This document shows, piece by piece, positions 9,117 through 16,476 of a stretch of 64,000 bases of DNA. The stretch is from Acidobacteriota bacterium. GTDB taxonomy: Bacteria; Acidobacteriota; Thermoanaerobaculia; Gp7-AA8; JAHWKK01. Each line of letters begins with the position of its first letter. Positions within the stretch are counted from its first letter, which is position 1. Below the pieces are notes generated by a model. The model made no database searches, was not told the origin of the DNA, and saw nothing but the letters and a program-made list of their open reading frames with translations. The stretch is from contig JAHWKK010000002.1 of the NCBI GenBank assembly GCA_019347945.1, forward strand, positions 93,316-157,315. The letters are read 5' to 3'. The translations under genes and the position numbers were made by a program.

Positions 9117-10562
9117 ATGTCGGAATGGGAGCTGGTCGTCGGCCTCGAGGTGCACGCGAGGCTCCAGACGAGAACCAAGGCCTTCTGCTCCTGTGAGAAC
9201 CGTTTCGGAGCGGAACCCAACTCGCTGGTCTGTCCGGTTTGTCTCGGCCTGCCGGGCGCGCTGCCGGTCCTCTCCTCGGAGGTCGTGCGCCTCGCAGCCC
9301 GGATGGCTCTCGCGACCCGATGCACCGTTCACGAGCGATCGATCTTCTCCCGCAAGAACTACTTCTACCCGGACCTTCCGAAGGGCTACCAGATTACACA
9401 GTTCGACCGGCCGATTGCGACGGGAGGGGAGCTCGAGATCTTCTTCGAGGGGGATACGAAACGAATCGGCGTAACCCGGATCCACATCGAGGAGGATGCC
9501 GGAAAGCTCATCCACGATCCTCGGATCGCCGGCGACGACTCGTCGCTCGTCGATCTGAACAGATCCGGAGTTCCCCTGATCGAGATCGTTTCGGAGCCGG
9601 ATATGCGGAGCTCCGCCGAAGCAGTCGCCTATCTGAGCCGGATCCGGCAGATTCTGATGTACACCGCCGTGTGTGACGGAAATATGGAGGAGGGATCGCT
9701 CCGATGCGACGCGAACATTTCCGTTCATCGTCCGGGAGAACCGTTCGGCACGAGGGCCGAGATCAAGAATCTGAACTCGTTCCGATTTCTGGCGAAGGCG
9801 ATCGAGTTCGAGAAAACCCGGCAGATATCGATTCTGGAGGGCGGCGGATCCATTCACCAGGAAACGAGGCTGTTCGACGTTCAATCAGGAGAGACGCGGT
9901 CGATGAGGTCGAAGGAGGAAGCGCATGATTACCGCTACTTCCCCGAGCCGGATCTTCTCCCTCTCGAAATCACCGGCGCGTTCATCGATGAGGTTTCGCG
10001 ATCGCTGCCGTCGCTTCCCGGGCATCGCGTCGATCGGTACCTGAAGGAGTGGCACCTCGACCGCGAAACTGCCGAGACACTCGTGGCAGATCGCGCGCTC
10101 GCGGATTTCTTCGAATCGGCGGTCCGGCAATCGCAATCGGCCCCGGTCCAGATTGCAAACTGGGTCCGGAACGACATTCTCGGCGTGCTGAACGAAAAGG
10201 GGGCCAGCATCTTCGATCTCGCCATCACACCCGACTCGCTCGCGGCGCTGGTCGACCTGATCGAAGCCGGGACGATCAGCGGAAAGATCGCCAAGGATGT
10301 CTTTGCCGAAATGGTCGAGAAGGGGGGAGATCCCGAAAGGATCATCGACGAGCGCGGATTGTCCCAGATTTCCGACGAGGACCAGATCCGTGACGTCGCA
10401 TCGCGGATCATCGCGGATCACCCGGGACAGGTCGAGGCGTATCGTGGAGGAAAGACGGCCCTGCTCGGGTTTTTCATCGGTCAGGTGATGAAGAAAACCG
10501 GCGGCCGGGCGAATCCCGAGCTCGCCCGGTCGATTCTCGAGTCGCTTCTCACCGGCGAGTGA
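9117..10562 (+). CDS. gatB: Asp-tRNA(Asn)/Glu-tRNA(Gln) amidotransferase subunit B
   Basis: GatB phosphorylates the misacylated Glu-tRNA(Gln) or Asp-tRNA(Asn), so that ammonia from GatA converts it to the correct amide. At 481 residues it has the usual length. Family motifs are clear: VVGLEVHARLQT at the start, zinc-site cysteines (CSCE and CPVCLGLPGALP), then SRKNYFYPDLPKGYQITQ and EEDAGKLIHD. The C-terminal YqeY-like tRNA-binding tail ends GQVMKKTGGRANPE. The gatA and gatC partners are not in the window. The ATG has no upstream ribosome site; see the TATAAT 8 nt before it. Confidence 0.97.
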   Translation: MSEWELVVGLEVHARLQTRTKAFCSCENRFGAEPNSLVCPVCLGLPGALPVLSSEVVRLAARMALATRCTVHERSIFSRKNYFYPDLPKGYQITQFDRPIATGGELEIFFEGDTKRIGVTRIHIEEDAGKLIHDPRIAGDDSSLVDLNRSGVPLIEIVSEPDMRSSAEAVAYLSRIRQILMYTAVCDGNMEEGSLRCDANISVHRPGEPFGTRAEIKNLNSFRFLAKAIEFEKTRQISILEGGGSIHQETRLFDVQSGETRSMRSKEEAHDYRYFPEPDLLPLEITGAFIDEVSRSLPSLPGHRVDRYLKEWHLDRETAETLVADRALADFFESAVRQSQSAPVQIANWVRNDILGVLNEKGASIFDLAITPDSLAALVDLIEAGTISGKIAKDVFAEMVEKGGDPERIIDERGLSQISDEDQIRDVASRIIADHPGQVEAYRGGKTALLGFFIGQVMKKTGGRANPELARSILESLLTGE

Positions 10563-10635
10563 CGCCGTCAAGAATTAATCGTCCCGGTCACGGGTTGCCG
10601 GGCCGGGGACGTCGGACTGGCATCCCGCACGCTCC

Positions 10636-10711
10636 GGCCCCGTAGCTCAGAGGATAGAGCGGAGGTTTCCTAAACCTTAGGTCGCAGGTTCGAATCCTGC
10701 CGGGGCCACCA
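10636..10711 (+). tRNA. tRNA-Arg (anticodon CCT), CCA encoded
   Basis: A full cloverleaf can be drawn: acceptor GGCCCCG/CGGGGCC, D-stem GCTC/GAGC, anticodon stem GAGGT/ACCTT with loop TTCCTAA (anticodon CCT, reading AGG), and T-stem GCAGG/CCTGC with loop TTCGAAT. The discriminator is A and the 3' CCA is encoded. It lies between gatB and the tol operon. Confidence 0.95.
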
Positions 10712-10742
10712 GTAACTCACCGATCGGAAGATCGTCACACGT

Positions 10743-10748
10743 TATGAT
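10743..10748 (+). promoter_or_regulatory. Possible -10 box for the tol-pal operon
   Basis: TATGAT lies 21 nt before the tolQ GTG and after the tRNA-Arg gene. The same hexamer precedes the tRNA at 42929. No good -35 is visible. Confidence 0.4.
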
Positions 10749-10769
10749 GAGCCGGGCGTAAGGGGACTC

Positions 10770-11444
10770 GTGCGCTCAGGTGGGGGGTTAGTGCAGATCT
10801 GGGACGCATTTCTGGACAGCGGATGGGTCGGCAAGGCTGTCCTTCTGGTACTTCTCGTTTTCTCCGTGGGCTCGTGGGCAGTCATGCTTCTGGTTCACCT
10901 TCGCTTCACTCGCGCTGCACGGGCCTCGAAACGATTTCTGAGAGAGTTCCGCCAGAGCAAGCGCCTGATCGACGTTCAGTCCGCCGCACAGCGCTGGCCG
11001 GCCTCGCCACTCTCCGGCGTTTTTCGCGCCGGCTACGCGGAGATCGAGATGCTGATGGCTGGCAGCGAGAAGACGCGACTGCCGACGCTGGTCCCGGTCG
11101 AGCGTTCGCTCCACCGCGCCGTTCGAGTCGAAACCAGCCGCCTCTCCAAATACCTCTCCTTTCTCGCGACGACCGCCTCGGCGACCCCTTTCATCGGTTT
11201 ATTCGGGACGGTCTGGGGAATCATGGGGGCGTTCGGAGCCATCGGCGCAATGAAGACTGCCTCGATCGTTGCCGTGGCACCCGGCATCAGCGAGGCGCTC
11301 GTGAACACCGCTGCAGGTCTGCTCGCGGCGATTCCAGCCCTGATCGGCTACAACCACTTCGTCAACCGTGTGCGAGAGCTGAGAACGCGCATGGAGGACT
11401 TCACACTCGAGTTTCTGAATCTGACTCAACGGAACTTCATGTAA
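10770..11444 (+). CDS. tolQ: Tol-Pal system protein TolQ (MotA/TolQ/ExbB family)
   Basis: TolQ is the inner-membrane channel subunit which, with TolR, uses the proton gradient to energise TolA and keep the outer membrane attached during division. The 224 residues contain three membrane segments: one near 22-46 (AVLLVLLVFSVGSWAVMLL) and two after the cytosolic loop, in the conserved region TPFIGLFGTVWGIMGAF (near 137) and APGISEALVNTAAGLLAAIPAL. The GTG at 10770 follows AAGGGG closely; a second GTG at 10791 after a G-run is an alternative that removes 7 residues. First gene of a six-gene operon, tolQ-R-A-B-pal-cpoB. Confidence 0.94.
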   Translation: MRSGGGLVQIWDAFLDSGWVGKAVLLVLLVFSVGSWAVMLLVHLRFTRAARASKRFLREFRQSKRLIDVQSAAQRWPASPLSGVFRAGYAEIEMLMAGSEKTRLPTLVPVERSLHRAVRVETSRLSKYLSFLATTASATPFIGLFGTVWGIMGAFGAIGAMKTASIVAVAPGISEALVNTAAGLLAAIPALIGYNHFVNRVRELRTRMEDFTLEFLNLTQRNFM

Positions 11445-11447
11445 GAG

Positions 11448-11882
11448 ATGGCAATACGATTCCAACAGGAAGACGAGCTCGGCAGTCTGTCGGAGATCAA
11501 CGTCACTCCGCTGGTTGACGTCATGCTGGTTCTGCTGATCATCTTCATGATCACCGTACCGATGATGACCCAGGGCCTCGAGGTCGAGCTTCCCCGCGCC
11601 GAGGGAGAGAGTTTCGAGTCCGCCGAGGAGGAAACGGCAACGATCTCGATCGGGCGCGACGGAACAGTCTGGTTCAATGAGACGAGGGTAGGCCGCGTCG
11701 ACATCGGCATCCCCCTCGAGACGATGCTGCGAGGAGAGGAAGTGGAAAGTGCACTGGTCCGGGCAGATCAGGGCGTCCCCTACGGACGGGTCGTCGAGGT
11801 TCTCGACGTGATGAGCCGGGCCGGTGTCCGAGACGTCGGAATGCTGACCGAGACCTGGACATTGGACACCGATCAGCCATGA
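11448..11882 (+). CDS. tolR: Tol-Pal system protein TolR (ExbD family)
   Basis: A 144-residue single-pass protein that pairs with TolQ to form the proton-driven motor. After a short cytosolic stretch, INVTPLVDVMLVLLIIFMIT contains the membrane helix with the essential Asp of the family (in PLVDVMLVLL). The periplasmic domain runs from about residue 45 and ends with the GVPYGRVVEVLDVMSRAGV motif, typical of the dimer-forming ExbD/TolR fold. It starts 3 nt after tolQ, and its stop overlaps the next start (ATGA). Confidence 0.95.
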   Translation: MAIRFQQEDELGSLSEINVTPLVDVMLVLLIIFMITVPMMTQGLEVELPRAEGESFESAEEETATISIGRDGTVWFNETRVGRVDIGIPLETMLRGEEVESALVRADQGVPYGRVVEVLDVMSRAGVRDVGMLTETWTLDTDQP

Positions 11883-12607
11883 ACGACGCGGTCTCCGCGA
11901 TTCTCGAAGAACGAGCCGGGCGCGGCCCTCACTTCAGCGCCTGGGTCGTTCTTTCGCTTCTTCTTCACGTTCTCGTAGCGGCGCCCATGATCGCCACCGC
12001 AACGCGACCCCCCTCGAAACAGGTTCAGCCGGTGAGGGTACGGCTCACCAGCCCCGCGGTCACACGCCCCGCCCCGTCGGCTCCTGCGCCCGTCGCAACG
12101 CCTCCGGTAGAGCAACCGAAAGAAGTTGCCGAGCCCGAGGCCCCGAAACCCGAAACCAAACAGCTCGATCGTGCGTTGTTCGGCAGATCTCCCGAAAAAC
12201 CGGCGGAGGAGCCGGCTCCTGCGGAGACCCGCGCCGCACCCTCCCGGACCCCCGCGTCGCCGCCGGCTCCGGCTGAGCGGGCCGCTCCGAGTATCGAGGT
12301 CGGCGAAGGCGCATCCGTCAGCTCATCCTTCGACGGAACCTTCCCCTACCCTCTCTACGTCGAGAGGATGCTCAGTCTGATCGCGGATCGATGGTTCAGA
12401 CCGGAGGGGTCGCCCAATCGGGCAGTGACCGTGCATTTCGTCATTGATCGAAACGGACGAGCGCACGAGGTCGAGGTGACGACATCGAGCGGCAATTCCG
12501 GATTCGATCGGGCGGCAAGACGCGCGATCGTCGATGCTCAGCCGTTCCCCCCTCTGCCATTCGATTATGTCGGGACCGACCTGGGTGTCTATCTCGAATT
12601 CAAATGA
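11879..12607 (+). CDS. tolA: TonB/TolA-like energy-transducing protein of the Tol system
   Basis: A 242-residue protein in the tolA position. It has one N-terminal membrane anchor (residues 20-40, VVLSLLLHVLVAAPMI, with the Ser/His pattern of TonB-type helices), then about 100 residues rich in Pro, Ala and Glu that could span the periplasm, then a TonB_C-like C-terminal domain (VTVHFVIDRNGRAHEVEV, DRAARRAI, PFPPLP). TolA proteins of proteobacteria have a long helical middle instead, so this one is TonB-like in build. By position it should contact TolB and Pal. Calling it TolA rests on the operon context; by sequence alone it is a TonB-family protein. Confidence 0.85.
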   Translation: MNDAVSAILEERAGRGPHFSAWVVLSLLLHVLVAAPMIATATRPPSKQVQPVRVRLTSPAVTRPAPSAPAPVATPPVEQPKEVAEPEAPKPETKQLDRALFGRSPEKPAEEPAPAETRAAPSRTPASPPAPAERAAPSIEVGEGASVSSSFDGTFPYPLYVERMLSLIADRWFRPEGSPNRAVTVHFVIDRNGRAHEVEVTTSSGNSGFDRAARRAIVDAQPFPPLPFDYVGTDLGVYLEFK

Positions 12608-12620
12608 AAGGAACTCGTTT

Positions 12621-13889
12621 TTGAGAATACTGAGACTCGCGCTTTGCGGGGTTCTGCTGATGGCCTGGACCGGAGGAGCCGAGGCGCAGCGGACCGAGAT
12701 CACGACCGAGCTGGAGGCCGACCGGGCATCACGAACCGTAAGACTGGCCATTCCTTTTCCTTCGCTCGGCGCCGGTGTCAGCCCGGACGAACTTCACGAG
12801 GACTTTTTCACGCCTCTCACAGCGGATCTCGCATTTTCGAGAATCATCACGATCGTTCCGCTCCCGCCCGGACGTGAGCGCGGATACGAAGTCGCTCGCG
12901 AGGCGGGGGCGCAGGCCCTGCTGCAGCTCGACGTGATCCGAACTGGCGGGACGTTTGCGGTGGAAGCACGGCTGCTCGACACAGCCAACGGAACGACACT
13001 TCTCGGCAAGCGCTACCGGGGGGAGCCGACCGCATTCCGTCTGATGGCTCATACGCTGGCCAACGACGTCGTCACCTATTTCAAGGGGCGCCCCGGCATC
13101 TTCCTGTCGCGTATCGCTTTCGTCTCGGATCGAACCGGGTCCAACGAGGTCTGGATCATGGACTATGACGGTTCGAACCAGCGACAGATCACGACCGAGC
13201 GCGCACTGACACTCACACCCGACTGGTCACCTGACGGAGAGCGGCTGGTCTATACATCCTTTAAACGAGGATACAGCGATCTCTACATCGCGCTGCGCCA
13301 GGGCGGGGGACGCGTGCGGATCCGGACGGGCGTCAATCTGAACACCTCCCCTGCGTTTTCGCCCGACGGTACGAAGATCGCGTTCGTCGGCGCGGTCGAG
13401 GGAAACGCCGACATCTACGTGATCAACGACGACGGCTCCGAGCTGAGAAGACTGACGACTGGTTCTTCGATCGAGTCGACACCGGCGTGGAGTCCAACCG
13501 GTCGCCAGATCGCGTTCACCTCTTCCCGCGCCGGAACACCGCAAATCTACATCATGGACGCCGAGGGGACCAACGTCAGGAGGATTTCATTCGACGGCAA
13601 CTGGAACGACGACGCCGTCTTTTCGCCCAACGGCGAGTATCTGGCCTACACATCCCTGGTCGGGAGGCGCTACCAGATCCGTATCTACAACCTTTCGACC
13701 GGCGAGAGCCGAGTGATCGCGGGAGCAGGGTCCAATGAGCAACCGTCGTGGGCTCCCGACAGCTCATCGATCGTTTTCATGTCGGATCGCTCGGGTCGCT
13801 GGCAGATCTACAGGATCGGCCTCGACGAAAGAGATCCGGTTCCGCTCACTTCTCAGGGAACCAATTCTTCCCCGGCGTGGTCGCCATAA
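12621..13889 (+). CDS. tolB: Tol-Pal system beta-propeller protein TolB
   Basis: Periplasmic TolB binds Pal and TolA. The 422 residues begin with a signal peptide (LRLALCGVLLMAWTGGAEA), then an N-terminal domain (to about 165), then five or six PD40-type WD-like blades with recurring patterns such as DWSPDGERLVYTS, AFSPDGTKIAFVG and AWSPTGRQIAFTSSRAG. I chose the TTG at 12621: AAAGGAA lies 7 nt upstream and the signal peptide follows at once. An in-frame ATG at 12534, inside tolA, would add 29 unrelated residues. Confidence 0.95.
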   Translation: MRILRLALCGVLLMAWTGGAEAQRTEITTELEADRASRTVRLAIPFPSLGAGVSPDELHEDFFTPLTADLAFSRIITIVPLPPGRERGYEVAREAGAQALLQLDVIRTGGTFAVEARLLDTANGTTLLGKRYRGEPTAFRLMAHTLANDVVTYFKGRPGIFLSRIAFVSDRTGSNEVWIMDYDGSNQRQITTERALTLTPDWSPDGERLVYTSFKRGYSDLYIALRQGGGRVRIRTGVNLNTSPAFSPDGTKIAFVGAVEGNADIYVINDDGSELRRLTTGSSIESTPAWSPTGRQIAFTSSRAGTPQIYIMDAEGTNVRRISFDGNWNDDAVFSPNGEYLAYTSLVGRRYQIRIYNLSTGESRVIAGAGSNEQPSWAPDSSSIVFMSDRSGRWQIYRIGLDERDPVPLTSQGTNSSPAWSP

Positions 13890-13924
13890 TCCCGTAAATC
13901 ATGCATGATTAGAGAGTTTTCCGC

Positions 13925-13953
13925 TTGAAAGCATCCCGTCGTGCCGTTAGGAT
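13925..13953 (+). promoter_or_regulatory. Sigma70-type promoter upstream of pal
   Basis: TTGAAA (13925-13930) and TAGGAT (13948-13953) are separated by exactly 17 nt, in the 91-nt gap between tolB and pal. Initiation near 13960 would give a 20-nt leader containing AAAGGAG. This would let pal and cpoB be made independently of the upstream tol genes. Confidence 0.6.
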
Positions 13954-13980
13954 GCGACGAGAATCAAAGGAGCCAGCCCA

Positions 13981-14568
13981 ATGAAGAAGAATCATCTCGA
14001 AATTTCCCTCGCAATCCTTGCGGTCATTCTCCTCTCCTCGATCGGATGCAAGAGCAGGACTGTGGACGAGCCACCGCCGGTAATCGAGACACCCGAGGTC
14101 TACGAAGAGCCGGTGGAACCCGACACCGTCGTCATCGTCGAAGAGGAGCCTGACTTCGTTCCGGAACAGGAAGTCGAGGTCGAGCAGCTCGACCGACTGA
14201 GCCTCGCAGAGCTCAACAGCCGCGCCGCCGAACGGGGATGGATTCGCGACGCCTACTTCGCCTTCGACGCCTATACCCTGACCACCGAATCTCAGGACAA
14301 TCTCGCATTGTCGGCTGCATGGCTGAAAAGCCATCCCGAGTACCGTCTGCGGATCGAGGGCCACGCAGACGAGCGGGGCACCCAGCAGTACAATCTGGCT
14401 CTCGGTGAACGGCGAGCGCAGAGCGCGAAGGAGTACCTCATGGCGCTCGGCATTCCCGCATCGCGAATGCGTACGATCAGTTACGGCGAAGAGCGGCCGT
14501 TCGATACGGGAAGCAATGAGAGCGCATGGGCACGAAATCGCCGGGCGCACCTCGTTCTCGAGAGATGA
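13981..14568 (+). CDS. pal: Peptidoglycan-associated lipoprotein Pal (OmpA family)
   Basis: Pal is anchored in the outer membrane by its lipid and grips peptidoglycan, completing the Tol-Pal bridge. The 195 residues have a lipoprotein signal ending LLSSIGC (Cys near 23), an acidic, Pro/Glu/Val-rich linker longer than in E. coli (residues 25-75), and an OmpA_C domain with the diaminopimelate-binding region LRIEGHADERGTQQYNLALG near residue 121. The ATG has AAAGGAG 8 nt upstream. Its stop overlaps the cpoB start (ATGA). Confidence 0.96.
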   Translation: MKKNHLEISLAILAVILLSSIGCKSRTVDEPPPVIETPEVYEEPVEPDTVVIVEEEPDFVPEQEVEVEQLDRLSLAELNSRAAERGWIRDAYFAFDAYTLTTESQDNLALSAAWLKSHPEYRLRIEGHADERGTQQYNLALGERRAQSAKEYLMALGIPASRMRTISYGEERPFDTGSNESAWARNRRAHLVLER

Positions 14569-15374
14569 AAAGAATCCTCGTAGTTTTCTTCGCGTGCGCT
14601 CTCGGAGCGGGCTGCGTCTCCTCGTCCGACCTCGATCGGCTCGAAGATCGAATTCAGGACCTGCAGGATGAGATTGCCGACCTCAAACGTCAGGCGAGTA
14701 CCCGCGAAGAAGTCGAGCGCCTCAACGAGGAGCTCGCATCACGCACTCAGACGATCCTCAGATCGGCCGCCGACGTGACGGCCAAAGTCGACCGGATCGA
14801 CGAGCGAATCGAGAACACCCAGGGAAGCATCGAGCAGACCAATCATCGGATCGATCGGGTCGTGCAGCAACTGACCCAGCATGAGCGGGAGATCGCGAAT
14901 CTCAGAACCACGCTGCGAGGCCAGGCCGGTCCGGCCGACGCTCAACCGCTCCAGGATCAGATCGTCGTCAGCGGCGACCAGGGAACCTCCGACCCGATCG
15001 AGACCTACCAGCGAGCCTATTCCGACTACCAGCGGGGCAACTTCGACTTTGCAATCGATGGTTTCCGCGAGTTCGTCGAGAACAATCCTCTCTCCGACCT
15101 TGCCGACAACGCGGCCTACTGGATCGGGGAATCCCTCTTTTCGCAGGCCAAGTACCGAGAGGCCGTCTCACAGTTCGACACGGTGATCACCCAGTATCCG
15201 GAATCGGACAAGGTCGCCGCGGCACTCCTCAAGAAAGGCTATGCCTACTTCGAGATCAATCAGCGTCCCCAGGGAATCATTCAGCTTCAGTACGTGATCC
15301 ACGAGCACCCGCGGAGTCCCGAGGCGGTCCTCGCCCGGGAGAAGCTGGAATCGATGGGAATCCAGATGCGCTGA
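14565..15374 (+). CDS. cpoB: Tol-Pal associated coordinator of cell-wall synthesis CpoB (YbgF)
   Basis: A 269-residue periplasmic protein in the usual last place of the tol-pal operon. A short signal ends CALGAGC, so it is probably a lipoprotein, unlike E. coli CpoB. Residues about 25-125 are a coiled coil (LEDRIQDLQDEIADLKRQ and repeated I/L heptads), and about 145-265 hold three TPR-like repeats (AYSDYQRGNFDFAIDGFREF; YWIGESLFSQAKYREAVSQF; GYAYFEINQRPQGIIQLQYV). CpoB links Tol-driven constriction to peptidoglycan synthase activity. The ATG at 14565 is coupled to the pal stop; an upstream ATG inside pal is rejected. Confidence 0.92.
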   Translation: MKRILVVFFACALGAGCVSSSDLDRLEDRIQDLQDEIADLKRQASTREEVERLNEELASRTQTILRSAADVTAKVDRIDERIENTQGSIEQTNHRIDRVVQQLTQHEREIANLRTTLRGQAGPADAQPLQDQIVVSGDQGTSDPIETYQRAYSDYQRGNFDFAIDGFREFVENNPLSDLADNAAYWIGESLFSQAKYREAVSQFDTVITQYPESDKVAAALLKKGYAYFEINQRPQGIIQLQYVIHEHPRSPEAVLAREKLESMGIQMR

Positions 15375-15444
15375 GTGCCGTTACATGAGGGTCGAACGGT
15401 CGGCTTCCACTTTCTGGAAGTCACCTGAAATCAGAGGAGTAACG

Positions 15445-15711
15445 ATGGCAAACACCAAATCAGCCGAGAAGCGATACCGCCAGGCCGAGCGCCGGCGCGA
15501 GCGCAAGCGCTCCCAGACGAGCGAAATGCGCACACAAATCAAGAAGATGCGACGTACGATCGAAGAGGGCGAAGCCGACAAGATCAAGGCCACCCTCTCG
15601 GAGACTTTCTCCATCATCGACACCGCCGCGAAGCGAAATGTCATCCACGACAACACCGCTTCGCGCTACAAGGCCCGCCTCGCCAAAGCAGCAAAGGCTC
15701 AGGCAGGCTGA
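15445..15711 (+). CDS. rpsT: 30S ribosomal protein bS20
   Basis: A basic 88-residue protein that binds 16S rRNA during early 30S assembly. It starts MANTKSAEKRYRQ and ends NTASRYKARLAKAAKA, both diagnostic for S20. AGAGGAG precedes the ATG by 6 nt. It sits 70 nt after cpoB, with an intrinsic terminator following, so it may be its own unit or be read from the pal promoter. Confidence 0.97.
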   Translation: MANTKSAEKRYRQAERRRERKRSQTSEMRTQIKKMRRTIEEGEADKIKATLSETFSIIDTAAKRNVIHDNTASRYKARLAKAAKAQAG

Positions 15712-15761
15712 CGAGAAGTCGGAGGCCGCCAGACGCGACTCCCCCAGGAAGCCTTCCGCAG

Positions 15762-15793
15762 AAAAACGCCGGCTGATCCGCCGGCGTTTTTCT
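15762..15793 (+). terminator. Intrinsic terminator after rpsT
   Basis: ACGCCGGC and GCCGGCGT form an 8-bp stem with a 6-nt loop, followed by TTTTTC; the 5' flank is A-rich, so it may work on both strands. Confidence 0.85.
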
Positions 15794-15804
15794 TTTCCAA
15801 GCTC

Positions 15805-15892
15805 GTCGACGACGGGACGAATGTTTGCTCTCGCGAACCCACTCACTCGTCATCCTGGAGCCGCCGAAGGACGGCGAAGGATCTGGGCGGGG
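15805..15892 (+). repeat. Direct repeat copy 1 (half of the REPIN-like element)
   Basis: About 88 nt, almost identical to 16003-16090 (one substitution and one indel seen by eye). It contains CTCGCGAACCCACTCACTCG, TCATCCTGGAGCCGCCGAAG and GGCGAAGGATCTGGGCGGGG. It forms one arm of the composite element at 15820-15986. Confidence 0.9.
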
Positions 15893-15986
15893 TTCGTGAA
15901 TGCAGCGGCGCACGAAGGCATCACTCCGATTCACGACCCACCCCCGGATTCTTCGCCCGTGCTCCGCCGGGCTCAGAATGACGAAT
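15820..15986 (-). repeat. REPIN-like composite inverted-repeat element, locus 1
   Basis: Read on the minus strand, this block begins TCGTCATTCTGAGCCCGGC, continues GGGCGAAGAATCCGGGGG, crosses a spacer containing GTGAATCGGAGTGATGCC, and ends with CAGATCCTTCGCCGTCCTTC then GGCTCCAGGATGACGA. The two ends are inverted relative to each other, so the unit can fold into a long hairpin. The same layout is seen on the plus strand at 53431-53592. It lies in the gap between rpsT and the ftsB-like gene. Confidence 0.8.
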
Positions 15987-16002
15987 GTTGCGTTTACGCG
16001 AA

Positions 16003-16090
16003 TCGACGACGAGACGAATGTTTGCTCTCGCGAAACCCACTCACTCGTCATCCTGGAGCCGCCGAAGGACGGCGAAGGATCTGGGCGGGG
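16003..16090 (+). repeat. Direct repeat copy 2 (solo half element)
   Basis: A second copy of the 88-nt arm, 198 nt after the first, with no matching second arm on its other side. Together with the composite unit it fills the 15.80-16.09 kb gap; I see no gene in that gap. Confidence 0.9.
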
Positions 16091-16110
16091 GGTCGTCAAT
16101 GCAAACTCCG

Positions 16111-16437
16111 CTAGTTGCTCACTTCTGAGGGGCGCTCTCGCAGCAGGTAAACCGTTTCTCCAGGCCGCGCGAGTCCGAGATCCTCCCGGGCAATCGCTTC
16201 GATCGGGAACGTCGACTCGTCGAGGTCCCTCAATTGCTCCCTCAGTTTCGCATTCTCGTCGCGAAGCCGCTCGACGTCCTCTTCGAGCGCGTGAACCCGC
16301 TGCTGGGCCCTCTGGAGCTGTGAGATTCCGCGGTCGCTGAAAACGTAGGAGATGAGAAAGACGATGGTGACGACGGCCGACACCAGGAATGCGACTCTCG
16401 TCGGCTTGCCCAGACTTCCCCGTCCCTCCGCCATCAT
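16111..16437 (-). CDS. FtsB-like septum formation initiator (DivIC family)
   Basis: A 108-residue bitopic protein with one membrane helix (about 16-34, AFLVSAVVTIVFLISYVF) followed by a coiled coil (about 40-72, LQRAQQRVHALEEDVERLRD) and the short conserved tail PIEAIAREDLGLARPGE that marks FtsB/DivIC proteins. These proteins join the divisome complex with FtsL and FtsQ. It is the last gene after hutI (gap 39 nt) in a minus-strand cluster that also holds divIVA, yggT and yggS. Two ATGs in tandem; the first is given. In many bacteria ftsB follows eno, which is not present here. Confidence 0.85.
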   Translation of the reverse strand: MMAEGRGSLGKPTRVAFLVSAVVTIVFLISYVFSDRGISQLQRAQQRVHALEEDVERLRDENAKLREQLRDLDESTFPIEAIAREDLGLARPGETVYLLRERPSEVSN

Positions 16438-16476
16438 CGTCGAGTTTCGAGCGCTTCGCGCGGTTTGTCAAGCCGC

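Noticed and set aside
15805..16090. Possible CRISPR array
   Set aside because: Only two direct copies, 88 nt long and 110 nt apart, with an inverted arm between and no cas genes.
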